From the NCBI GenBank assembly GCA_905200945.1, contig CAJKMG010000029.1, positions 1-21,851 on the forward strand: 21,851 nt of DNA, in the 5' to 3' direction. Below the pieces are notes generated by a model that had not been told where the DNA came from, ran no database searches, and saw only the letters and a list, made by a program, of their open reading frames with translations. The first letter of the stretch is position 1; each line of letters begins with the position of its first letter. The position numbers and the translations under genes are program-made. This document shows positions 15,339 through 21,851 of the stretch, piece by piece. Origin of the DNA: an uncultured Akkermansia sp. Lineage in GTDB: Bacteria; Verrucomicrobiota; Verrucomicrobiia; Verrucomicrobiales; Akkermansiaceae.

Positions 15339-15405
15339 GCGACGGAAAGGTAAACCATTACGGGGCGGCAGGCAAGCCGGGATGCCCGGAGGTCCGCCCG
15401 CCAGG

Positions 15406-15465
15406 CATTTACCCATGCAGTTTTTATTTCAAGGAGCTTGTCATTCACGGTCTTCATGGTATGAT
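15406..15465. promoter_or_regulatory. Divergent promoter region (NadE-like gene / ABC pair)
   Basis: On the plus strand TTGTCA (15438-15443) and TATGAT (15460-15465), each five of six consensus bases, are 16 nt apart; start near 15472, about 45 nt before the ABC gene. On the minus strand TTGAAA (15427-15432) and TAAATG (15406-15411) are 15 nt apart and weaker; if used, transcription would start downstream of the 15416 ATG and support the 15338 start. The two -35 elements are almost back to back. A GC-rich stem (CGCGCC 15478-15483 / GGCGCG 15495-15500) lies in the plus-strand leader. Confidence 0.45.
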
Positions 15466-15516
15466 CCCCGCCGATTGCGCGCCGTCCGTTCCCGGGCGCG
15501 GCCATCCGGAATACTT

Positions 15517-17367
15517 ATGAGGAAACAGTCAACAGAAGGGCAGGAATCCTCCATCCAGCGCGCCAGGGCATTGTGGCGCGAGTATCTTCTTCCTTATAAG
15601 GGTACGCTGGCGTGGGCTGTGGTCGGAGGCATTGTGGCCGCTGTTTCCAGCGGTTTCGGCATTCCGGTGATTTTACAGGAGATGTTTCCCGTGATTTTTG
15701 ACGGGAAACCATTGCCTCCGTGGGCGGAACGGGTGCTCTTGTGGTATGTGAGCCCGGAAAACCTGCCCCTGGTGACGGTGTGGGCCACGGCGGCCATGCT
15801 CCCGCTGGTGGTGGTGGTGCGCGGGCTGTCTTCTTTTGTCAATGTCTATTTGCTTTCCAAAATAGGGCTGGGAGTGCTGGAGACATTGCGGCTCAAGGTG
15901 TACAGAAAGTATCAGGATTTGTCCCTGGCTTTTCATGACCGGCAGCAGAAGGGAGACCTGCTGAGCCGCCTGATGCAGGATACCCAGTTTCTCCAGGGAG
16001 GCCTGGTGCAGATTGCCAATGACCTTATTATCCAGCCCCTGACTCTTTTGGCCGCGTTAGGGTTTCTGATTTACAGGGCCTCCGTCAGCGAGCAGTTTCT
16101 TATTCTGCTGGCGAATATGCTTCTGGTAGGCGTTTGCGTGATTCCCATCCGGTACATCGGCAAAAAAATGCTTGCCCGCGCCCGGGTGGTGCAGTCCAGC
16201 CAGGGGGATCTTTCCTCCACGCTCCAGGAGAATTTCTCTTCCCAGCGGGATATCAGGGCCTTTGAACTGGAACAGCAGCAGATAGGGCTGTTCAGGGACA
16301 GGATCCGCCGTTATATCCAGGCGTCTATCGGCGCGGTCAGGTGGCAGAGCCTGCTGACCCCCTTGATTGAGTTCGTCAGCGCCATAGCCATGGCCGCCAC
16401 CCTGCTGGTTGGCAACATGAACGGCATGAACATGGGGGATTTTGCCGCGCTGGCCACGGCCATGTATCTTTGCTATGAGCCGGTCAAGAAGCTGGGGGCT
16501 GTCCATAACAAGGCGGAAACCCTTAATGCCGGTCTGGAACGCATCAACCACGTGCTGAATGCTCCGGATGACGTGCCCGAACCGGAAAATCCAAAAAGCC
16601 CGGAGGCATGGAAGGGGGAAGTGGAGTTCCGCAACGTTTGTTTCGGTTATCAGCAGGACTCTCCCGTCATGAGGAACATTGATCTCCGCATTCCGGCCGG
16701 GCAGGTGGTGGCCCTGGTAGGGCCCAGCGGAGCAGGGAAGACGACGTTCATTAATTTGCTGTGCCGTTTTTATGATGTCCTTTCCGGCAGCGTGAAGGTG
16801 GACGGCATCGACGTGCGGGAGATGGGCAAAAAGGATCTTCTTTCCCACATAGCGCTGGTTTCCCAGTATCCCGTTCTGTTCCGCGGCTCCGTGGCGGATA
16901 ATATACGCATCGGCCGTCCGGACGCTTCCGACGCGGAAGTGGAAGAAGCCGGGCGCATGTCTGCCGTGGACAGTTTTATCCATGAGACGGGGGAAGGGTA
17001 TTTCCGCATGATCGGAGAAATGGGGGAAGGGCTTTCCGGCGGCCAGCGGCAGCGCGTTTCCCTGGCGAGGGCCTTTCTGAAAAACGCTCCCATCCTGGTG
17101 CTGGATGAAGCTACGGCTTCCCTGGATATGAAGAGCGAGGAACAGATTCAGAAGGAGATTGAGAAACTGGCTTCCGGCCGCACGACGTTCATTATTGCCC
17201 ACCGTTTCAGCACCATCCGGATGGCGGACCGCATTCTGGTGCTGGAGAAGGGAAGCGTGGTTGCAGACGGCACGCATGAGGAGCTGATGGCTTCTTCTCC
17301 CCTGTACCGGGAACTTTACAATAAGCAGCAGATGATTGCGGAGGAGGAAGGAGGCGCCTCATGTTAA
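15517..17367 (+). CDS. MsbA-type ABC half-transporter, first of a pair
   Basis: A 616-residue exporter half with an N-terminal membrane domain (six helices, about 30-345) and a C-terminal ATPase (about 365-610), as in MsbA, the lipid A-core flippase. ATPase motifs are intact: Walker A GPSGAGKT (402-409), Q450, signature LSGGQ (506-510), Walker B ILVLDE (526-531) with catalytic Glu, and H-loop IIAHRFS near 565. The membrane domain has a large insert between helices 1 and 2 (about 56-90) shared with the next gene. I chose the ATG at 15517 because the frame upstream is non-homologous and a good promoter lies at 15438-15465. It overlaps the next gene by 7 nt. Substrate, inferred: lipid A or another lipid; drugs or peptides cannot be excluded. 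Confidence 0.9.
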   Translation: MRKQSTEGQESSIQRARALWREYLLPYKGTLAWAVVGGIVAAVSSGFGIPVILQEMFPVIFDGKPLPPWAERVLLWYVSPENLPLVTVWATAAMLPLVVVVRGLSSFVNVYLLSKIGLGVLETLRLKVYRKYQDLSLAFHDRQQKGDLLSRLMQDTQFLQGGLVQIANDLIIQPLTLLAALGFLIYRASVSEQFLILLANMLLVGVCVIPIRYIGKKMLARARVVQSSQGDLSSTLQENFSSQRDIRAFELEQQQIGLFRDRIRRYIQASIGAVRWQSLLTPLIEFVSAIAMAATLLVGNMNGMNMGDFAALATAMYLCYEPVKKLGAVHNKAETLNAGLERINHVLNAPDDVPEPENPKSPEAWKGEVEFRNVCFGYQQDSPVMRNIDLRIPAGQVVALVGPSGAGKTTFINLLCRFYDVLSGSVKVDGIDVREMGKKDLLSHIALVSQYPVLFRGSVADNIRIGRPDASDAEVEEAGRMSAVDSFIHETGEGYFRMIGEMGEGLSGGQRQRVSLARAFLKNAPILVLDEATASLDMKSEEQIQKEIEKLASGRTTFIIAHRFSTIRMADRILVLEKGSVVADGTHEELMASSPLYRELYNKQQMIAEEEGGASC

Positions 17368-19145
17368 GACAGTTTTTTGAATATGCGCGGTATTTGAAGC
17401 CCGTGATGAAGCTGTTCATTGCCGCTCTGGCTGCCGGGGCTCTGGCCGCCGCCGCCAGCGGTTTCGGCTTTCCGCTGATGATTGCCAAAGTATTTCCGGT
17501 GGTATTCGACAATACACAGATTCCCCCGGAGCTTCAGGACATGATCGCCCGGCTGGTGGCCCCGGAACACATGCGCATGGCGGTGTTGCTGGCCGTATGC
17601 TCCCTGCTGCCTCTGGTCTTCGCCGTCCGGGGCATAGGCACGTTCTTCAACGTGTACTGGATCAGCATCGTCAGCATGAAAGTGCTGGAAGCAATCAGGC
17701 TGGACGCCTTTTCCAAATTGCAGACGCTGCCCCTTTCCTTCATTGACCGCCAGAAACGGGGAGACCTGATCAGCCGGCTTATCAATGACGCCGCCAACGT
17801 GCAGGGGGGGCTGGTGGTTGCGGCCAATGACATCATCAAGCAGCCTCTGACTCTGCTGACCGCCCTTGCCTTCCTGGTGTACAAGGTATTTGTTGATCCG
17901 AATACGGCTTTGGTCCTGATGAATCTGGGGCTGATTGCGCTGGCCATATGGCCCATCCGCTTTTTCGGCCGCCGCGTGATGAAGAAGTCCAAACAGGCTC
18001 AGGACGAACTGGGCAATATTACGGCCGCCGCCCAGGAAAATTTGGCCTCCCAGCGTGAAATCCGTTCCTATGGAATGCAGGAACAGCAGGTAAATCTTTT
18101 CCTGGGGCTGATCCGGCGTTTTTTCAAAATCAATCTCAGAACGGTGAAGTACAGGCACTTCCTGGTTCCCGTGCTGGAAATGGTGACGGCGCTGGGCCTG
18201 GGCGTTTTGCTGGTAAGGGGGCATGAAATGGGCATCACCAAGGCTGATTTCACTGCTTTGGCCGCCGCCCTGTTCATGTGTTACGACCCTCTCAAACGGC
18301 TGGGCGTGACGCTCACCAATTTGAAGAGCGCTTATGCTTCCCTGGAGCGCATCAATTACCTCCTGAAAGAACCGGATACCATGCCGGAGGCCGTTGATCC
18401 CGTTCCTATGGGACGCGCCGCCGGCCGCCTGGACTATGATGGCATTTCCTTTTCCTATGACGGCGCCCGCAAGGTGCTGGACGGCATCAACGTGCATATC
18501 CGCCCTGGGGAAGTAGTGGGGCTGGTAGGGCCCAGCGGCGCCGGAAAGACGACATTTGCCAGCCTCCTTCCCAGGTTTTATGACGTTAGTTCCGGAGCCC
18601 TGCGCGTGGATGGCGTGGATGTGAGGGACGCTTCCCTGCATGATGTGCGCAAGAATATCTCCTTCGTCTCCCAGCACCCCGTCCTGTTCCACGGCACCAT
18701 TATGGAAAATATCCGTTTGGGACGTCAGGACGCTACGGATGATGAGGTGGTGGCCGCGGCGCGCGCCGCGGCTGCGGACGGTTTCATCATGGGCATGCCG
18801 GACGGCTATCAAACCATGCTTGGCGACGGAGGCAGCGGATTGTCCGGCGGCCAGCGGCAGCGTGTAGCGATTGCCCGCGCTTTCCTGAAGGATGCTCCCA
18901 TCCTGATTCTGGATGAAGCCACCGCGTCCTTGGACGCGGAAAGCGAGGCCCTGATCCAGCAGGAACTGGATCGGCTGGTGGAGGGAAGGACGGCGCTTAT
19001 TGTGGCCCACCGTTTCAGTTCCATCCGCGTGGCGACGCGCATTCTGGTGTTTGAGGGCGGGCGCATCGTCGGGGACGGTTCCCATGCAGAGCTTTATGCC
19101 TCTTGCCCGTTGTACCGGGAGCTGTATGACCGCCAGTCCCTCTAA
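17361..19145 (+). CDS. MsbA-type ABC half-transporter, second of a pair
   Basis: A 594-residue exporter half, close paralogue of the gene before it. Membrane domain about 15-335, ATPase about 355-590, with Walker A GPSGAGKT (390-397), signature LSGGQ (494-498), Walker B ILILDE (514-519) and His550 in IVAHRFS. Both ATP sites are consensus in both proteins, unlike degenerate heterodimeric exporters. Shared non-catalytic features, such as SGFGFPLMIAKVFPVVFD (33-50) against SGFGIPVILQEMFPVIFD in the partner, point to tandem duplication. The start overlaps the previous stop by 7 nt and a GGAGG lies 7 nt before it inside the upstream gene, so translation is probably coupled and a heterodimer is plausible. 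Substrate not determined. Confidence 0.9.
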   Translation: MLRQFFEYARYLKPVMKLFIAALAAGALAAAASGFGFPLMIAKVFPVVFDNTQIPPELQDMIARLVAPEHMRMAVLLAVCSLLPLVFAVRGIGTFFNVYWISIVSMKVLEAIRLDAFSKLQTLPLSFIDRQKRGDLISRLINDAANVQGGLVVAANDIIKQPLTLLTALAFLVYKVFVDPNTALVLMNLGLIALAIWPIRFFGRRVMKKSKQAQDELGNITAAAQENLASQREIRSYGMQEQQVNLFLGLIRRFFKINLRTVKYRHFLVPVLEMVTALGLGVLLVRGHEMGITKADFTALAAALFMCYDPLKRLGVTLTNLKSAYASLERINYLLKEPDTMPEAVDPVPMGRAAGRLDYDGISFSYDGARKVLDGINVHIRPGEVVGLVGPSGAGKTTFASLLPRFYDVSSGALRVDGVDVRDASLHDVRKNISFVSQHPVLFHGTIMENIRLGRQDATDDEVVAAARAAAADGFIMGMPDGYQTMLGDGGSGLSGGQRQRVAIARAFLKDAPILILDEATASLDAESEALIQQELDRLVEGRTALIVAHRFSSIRVATRILVFEGGRIVGDGSHAELYASCPLYRELYDRQSL

Positions 19146-19183
19146 ATAGGTGGGGATGGGGAGGAAAGCGTTTCCCGCGTCCT

Positions 19184-19210
19184 CGCCGGAATGAATATGG
19201 CGTTTTTTCT
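19184..19210 (+). terminator. Weak terminator after the ABC pair
   Basis: CGCC (19184-19187) can pair with GGCG (19199-19202), directly followed by six T. The stem is only 4 bp with an 11-nt loop, so termination would be partial. It lies 38 nt after the second ABC stop. Confidence 0.3.
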
Positions 19211-19248
19211 CAGGCCATGATGGAAAGAGCTATTGTCAAACAAGGGGC

Positions 19249-21204
19249 ATGATGTACTATTCCGCCAGCATGAATATACTGGACGAATCCCTGATGAATG
19301 CCGTTAAAGAAGGGAAGCTTTTGGAGTCTTCCCGGACCAATATCCGCCTTCTGCTGGATGGAACCAGATCCCCCATAGCGCGAGAGGCCGTAGAGGAGCT
19401 GGCTGCCGCCGGGGAATGGCAGGAGTTGAACGACCGTTTTTACAAAACGCTGGCCTTTGGCACGGGGGGGCTGCGGGGACGCACCATCGGCAGCATCGTC
19501 ACCCGGGCGGAGCAGGGGAACGGCGGCGTGAACGGCCGCCCGGAATATCCCTGCGTGGGAACCGCCTGCATGAACTACTTCAATGTGGGGCGGGCCATGC
19601 GGGGTCTGATTATTTATGTGAACAAGCATGTGGAGGCTACGGACCCGGGCAGGAAGCCCCGCCTGGTCATCGGACACGACACGCGCCACTTTTCCCGTGA
19701 CTTTGCCGAATTCTGCGCAAAAATCGGCACGGACCTGGGATGTGACATTTACCTGTTCGACAGCCCCCGCGCCACTCCTGAAATCTCCTTTGCCATCCGG
19801 GAACTCCATGCGGATTCCGGCGTGGTGCTGACCGCCAGCCACAACCCCTCCCATGACAACGGTTTCAAGGCTTATTTCAATGACGGAGCCCAGCTGGTGC
19901 CTCCGCATGACAAGGCCGTGATCAAGGAGGTCAATTCCCTGACTTCCGAAGAATATGAACCGTTGCCGGAAAACCGGCGCGGAACCCTTCATGTGCTGGA
20001 TTCCTCCTTTGACCGTATTTATATGGACCGCTTGAAAACCGTGCTGCTCCGTCCGGAACTTTTCAACAGGGGGGGAGCTAAAATCGTTTACTCCAACCTC
20101 CACGGGACGGGCGGCCATATCATCGTGCCCCTGTTGAAGGAACTGGGCTGCAACGTGCAGACCGTGGCGGCGCAGGATGTGCAGGACGGACGTTTCCCGA
20201 CGGTTGCTTCCCCCAACCCGGAAAATCCGCCGGCTCTGGCCCTGGCTATTGAACAGGCGGATGCTTCCGGAGCGGACATCGTCATCGCCACGGACCCGGA
20301 TGCGGACCGCATGGGGGTGGCCGTGCGCGGGGAAGACGGAAAGATGCACCTGCTGACCGGCAACCAGATCGGCTCCCTGCTGGCGTGGTACCGCTGCATG
20401 AGCATGTCCGATCTTGGCATCATCAATGACTCCAACCGTTCCCGTGCCGTGATGGTGAAAACCTTTGTGACGACGGGGCTTCAGGACGCCATCGGCCACC
20501 ACTTCGGTTATGAGGTGGTCAACGTGCTCACGGGGTTCAAGTATATTGCCCAGAAACTCGGTAAATATGAACAGGCCATTCCGGCGGAAAAACGGGAGGG
20601 CTACCGCAAGATGAGCGAAGAACAGACGCGCGCCCTGCGTCTGGAATACAGCCGTTACTTTGTCTTCGGCGGGGAGGAAAGCTACGGCTACCTGGCCCAG
20701 GACTTCGTGCGGGACAAGGACGCCAACTCCGCCGCCATCATCTTTGCGGAACTGGCCGCGTATGCGGAAAGCATCGGCAAGAGCCTTCTGGAACTGCTGC
20801 ATGAACTCTTTGAGCAGTTTGGTGTGTATTTGGAAATGGGAAAATCGCTGGTTATGGAAGGCGCGGACGGCGCGGCCAGAATCGCCGCCCTTGCCGCTTC
20901 CTATTCCTCCAATCCTCCCACGGAAGTGGACGGCGTAGCCGTCAGCGGCATCCGGGACTTTTCCAAGGGCGACATGGTGGATGCGGAAGGCGATCCCATT
21001 CCGGCGGAAAAAATGATTTTTGTAGATTTGGTGGACGGCCGCAGTTTTGCGGTGCGCCCCTCCGGAACGGAACCCAAGATTAAATACTACCTTTTCGGGC
21101 ACGGGAAACCGGGCGCCCCTGTGAAGGAAGCATTGGCGGAAGTCCAGGCTTCCCTGGATTCCCTGTGGGCGGCTGTGGAAAAGGATGCCCGCGTCCGTTC
21201 CTAG
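19249..21204 (+). CDS. Phosphoglucomutase/phosphomannomutase (alpha-D-phosphohexomutase family)
   Basis: A 651-residue cytoplasmic enzyme that interconverts sugar 1- and 6-phosphates (glucose most likely; mannose or pentose possible). All four active-site loops are present: phosphoserine Ser197 in TASHNPSHDNGFKAY, metal loop DPDADRMG (Asp349, 351, 353), sugar loop GGEESYG (474-480) and phosphate-binding RPSGTEPKIKYY (603-614). GTGGLRG (71-77) starts domain 1. The length and the spacing of these loops suit the PGM2-type bacterial phospho-sugar mutases rather than short ManB/GlmM enzymes. AAGGGG (19242-19247) sits too close to the first ATG (1 nt) and somewhat better to the second (4 nt), so the start may be 19252; the difference is one residue. 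It supplies glucose-1-phosphate for nucleotide sugars and glycogen. Closed by a strong terminator. Confidence 0.93.
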   Translation: MMYYSASMNILDESLMNAVKEGKLLESSRTNIRLLLDGTRSPIAREAVEELAAAGEWQELNDRFYKTLAFGTGGLRGRTIGSIVTRAEQGNGGVNGRPEYPCVGTACMNYFNVGRAMRGLIIYVNKHVEATDPGRKPRLVIGHDTRHFSRDFAEFCAKIGTDLGCDIYLFDSPRATPEISFAIRELHADSGVVLTASHNPSHDNGFKAYFNDGAQLVPPHDKAVIKEVNSLTSEEYEPLPENRRGTLHVLDSSFDRIYMDRLKTVLLRPELFNRGGAKIVYSNLHGTGGHIIVPLLKELGCNVQTVAAQDVQDGRFPTVASPNPENPPALALAIEQADASGADIVIATDPDADRMGVAVRGEDGKMHLLTGNQIGSLLAWYRCMSMSDLGIINDSNRSRAVMVKTFVTTGLQDAIGHHFGYEVVNVLTGFKYIAQKLGKYEQAIPAEKREGYRKMSEEQTRALRLEYSRYFVFGGEESYGYLAQDFVRDKDANSAAIIFAELAAYAESIGKSLLELLHELFEQFGVYLEMGKSLVMEGADGAARIAALAASYSSNPPTEVDGVAVSGIRDFSKGDMVDAEGDPIPAEKMIFVDLVDGRSFAVRPSGTEPKIKYYLFGHGKPGAPVKEALAEVQASLDSLWAAVEKDARVRS

Positions 21205-21224
21205 GGCTAAATATTGCTGATTTC

Positions 21225-21270
21225 TTTCCCCCGTCTACCATGTAATGTGGACGGGGGAAATTTATTTTCT
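21225..21270 (+). terminator. Rho-independent terminator after the phosphohexomutase gene
   Basis: TTTCCCCCGTC (21225-21235) and GACGGGGGAAA (21250-21260) form a perfect 11-bp stem with a 14-nt loop, followed by TTTATTTTCT. It lies 20 nt after the stop codon and is the clearest terminator in the window. Confidence 0.85.
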
Positions 21271-21297
21271 TGCCAAGGAGGCGGGAATTCCGCAGTT

Positions 21298-21303
21298 TAT
21301 AAT
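21298..21303 (+). promoter_or_regulatory. Consensus -10 box just before the lipoprotein start
   Basis: A perfect TATAAT ends 4 nt before the ATG at 21308. Only a poorly spaced TTGCCA (21270-21275, 22 nt away) could act as -35. If this -10 is used, the mRNA would start at or next to the ATG, i.e. leaderless. Confidence 0.3.
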
Positions 21304-21307
21304 CCTT

Positions 21308-21851
21308 ATGACATTTGCGGCCCACAGAACTCTCTCCGTGGCTGGCGCCCTTTTGGCCGGCCTTTTTCTCTCTTCCTGCTCCTCCCAGCAACAAGTTGAA
21401 GCTCCTGCGCGTCTTCCCGCCTACCACTTTGTGCCCGGCAAGACGGCCGTGCTGCACAACGGGAAAGCCATTCCCCCCAGAAACGCCCCTTCGCAGGTCA
21501 AGCGCGCCATTGCGGCGGCCAAGCTCGCGCCCCAGTCCGGCTATCCCAAGTGCGCCCTCTGCGCCGAAAACGAGGGCTATGCCGGGCGGATGAACCATCC
21601 GGCCCGACAGAACCACCGCGTCATCCCCGTGACGATCAACGGCAGCAGCTGGTATCTGCAGTATTCGCCGTATGTCTATTATAACGAGCACTGCATCGTC
21701 TTCAACGGCACGCATACGCCGATGAAGATCGACCGCGCGGCCTTCCGCAAGCTGCTGGACTTCGTCGGCCAGTTCCCGCACTACTTTGTCGGCTCGAACG
21801 CCGACCTGCCCATCGTGGGCGGCTCCATCCTGAGCCACGACCACTTCCAGG
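21308..21851 (+). CDS. Chimeric open frame: lipoprotein N-terminus joined to GalT interior (partial, runs off the edge)
   Basis: The frame starts with a lipoprotein signal: positively charged start, hydrophobic core (about 9-22) and lipobox-like LSSC with Cys24, then a Ser/Gln-rich linker and AYHFVPGKTAVLHNGKAI (38-55), which looks like an exported, possibly cell-wall-associated protein. From about residue 72 the sequence becomes the interior of UDP-glucose-hexose-1-phosphate uridylyltransferase. A lipid-anchored exported GalT makes no biochemical sense because its substrates are cytoplasmic, and the normal GalT N-terminus is absent. The frame is 181 codons and continues past the window. The most likely explanation is a mis-join within 21506-21520; a real gene fusion is much less likely. 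Treat the left part as a true lipoprotein gene 5' end and the right part as possibly foreign. Confidence 0.7.
   Translation, partial: MTFAAHRTLSVAGALLAGLFLSSCSSQQQVEAPARLPAYHFVPGKTAVLHNGKAIPPRNAPSQVKRAIAAAKLAPQSGYPKCALCAENEGYAGRMNHPARQNHRVIPVTINGSSWYLQYSPYVYYNEHCIVFNGTHTPMKIDRAAFRKLLDFVGQFPHYFVGSNADLPIVGGSILSHDHFQ
21506..21851 (+). other. Internal fragment of Firmicutes-type GalT, probably from another genome
   Basis: Residues from AIAAAKLAPQSGYPKCALC onward match the middle of class II (Firmicutes-type) galactose-1-phosphate uridylyltransferase: CALCAENEGYAGR, NHPARQNHRVIPV, LQYSPYVYYNEHCIVFN, HYFVGSNADLPIVGGSIL and the active-site region SHDHFQ at the window edge. The enzyme transfers UMP between glucose and galactose 1-phosphates in the Leloir pathway. 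The codons are almost all C- or G-ended, as in gut Clostridia of moderate-to-high GC. The first ~200 residues of the usual protein are missing. Confidence 0.75.

Noticed and set aside
17364..19085. 573-codon open frame antisense to the second ABC gene
   Set aside because: Same cause: the opposite strand carries an ABC half-transporter with all motifs, and the antisense protein has no recognisable family features.
19210..21102. 630-codon open frame antisense to the phosphohexomutase gene
   Set aside because: It is a GC-driven shadow of a clear enzyme gene; its translation is His/Gly/Arg-rich with no domain.
19249..21851. A galactose (Leloir) operon of phosphoglucomutase and galT
   Set aside because: A strong terminator separates them, and the galT part lacks its own start and is joined inside a lipoprotein frame, which points to a mis-join rather than an operon.

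Overview
The window looks like a chromosomal segment of a Gram-negative, LPS-bearing member of the Verrucomicrobiota, most probably Akkermansia or a close relative. This rests on mid-50s GC by eye, very frequent TTCC/GGAA words, start codons that mostly lack a Shine-Dalgarno sequence, and gene content (CMP-KDO synthesis, Mla lipid transport, MsbA-type exporters, twin PilT-like ATPases). The species is an inference; no marker gene in the window proves it.

Layout, left to right. Positions 122-5764 (minus): an SSS-family sodium:solute symporter, CTP synthase (pyrG), CMP-KDO synthetase (kdsB) and an O-antigen ligase/polymerase-like membrane protein, followed by tRNA-Ala(CGC). PyrG makes the CTP that KdsB uses to activate KDO for LPS. 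Positions 6187-9487 (minus): a membrane-anchored parvulin-type prolyl isomerase and two PilT-family ATPases in tandem. Positions 9869-11055 (minus): three small membrane proteins in the order and with the family features of the E. coli yqjD-yqjE-yqjK stress operon. Positions 11199-13856 (minus): mlaE-mlaF-mlaD for phospholipid transport between the membranes. Positions 13932-15338 (minus): a full-length relative of glutamine-dependent NAD synthetase in which the residues of both active sites appear to be replaced. Transcription then diverges. Positions 15517-19145 (plus) hold two overlapping MsbA-type ABC half-transporters, and 19249-21204 (plus) a phosphoglucomutase/phosphomannomutase closed by a strong terminator.

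The last open frame (21308 to the right edge) starts as a lipoprotein and changes, without loss of frame, into the interior of a Firmicutes-type galactose-1-phosphate uridylyltransferase. I read this as a probable assembly chimera at a short shared sequence, so the last ~330 bases may not belong to this genome.

Much of the window serves the cell envelope: LPS precursor (pyrG, kdsB), O-antigen-type polymerisation or ligation, lipid A or lipid flipping (the ABC pair), phospholipid balance (Mla), periplasmic folding (parvulin) and pilus motors (PilT-like). The item most worth follow-up is the NadE-like predicted pseudoenzyme. I saw no CRISPR array, insertion sequence, prophage or rRNA gene.
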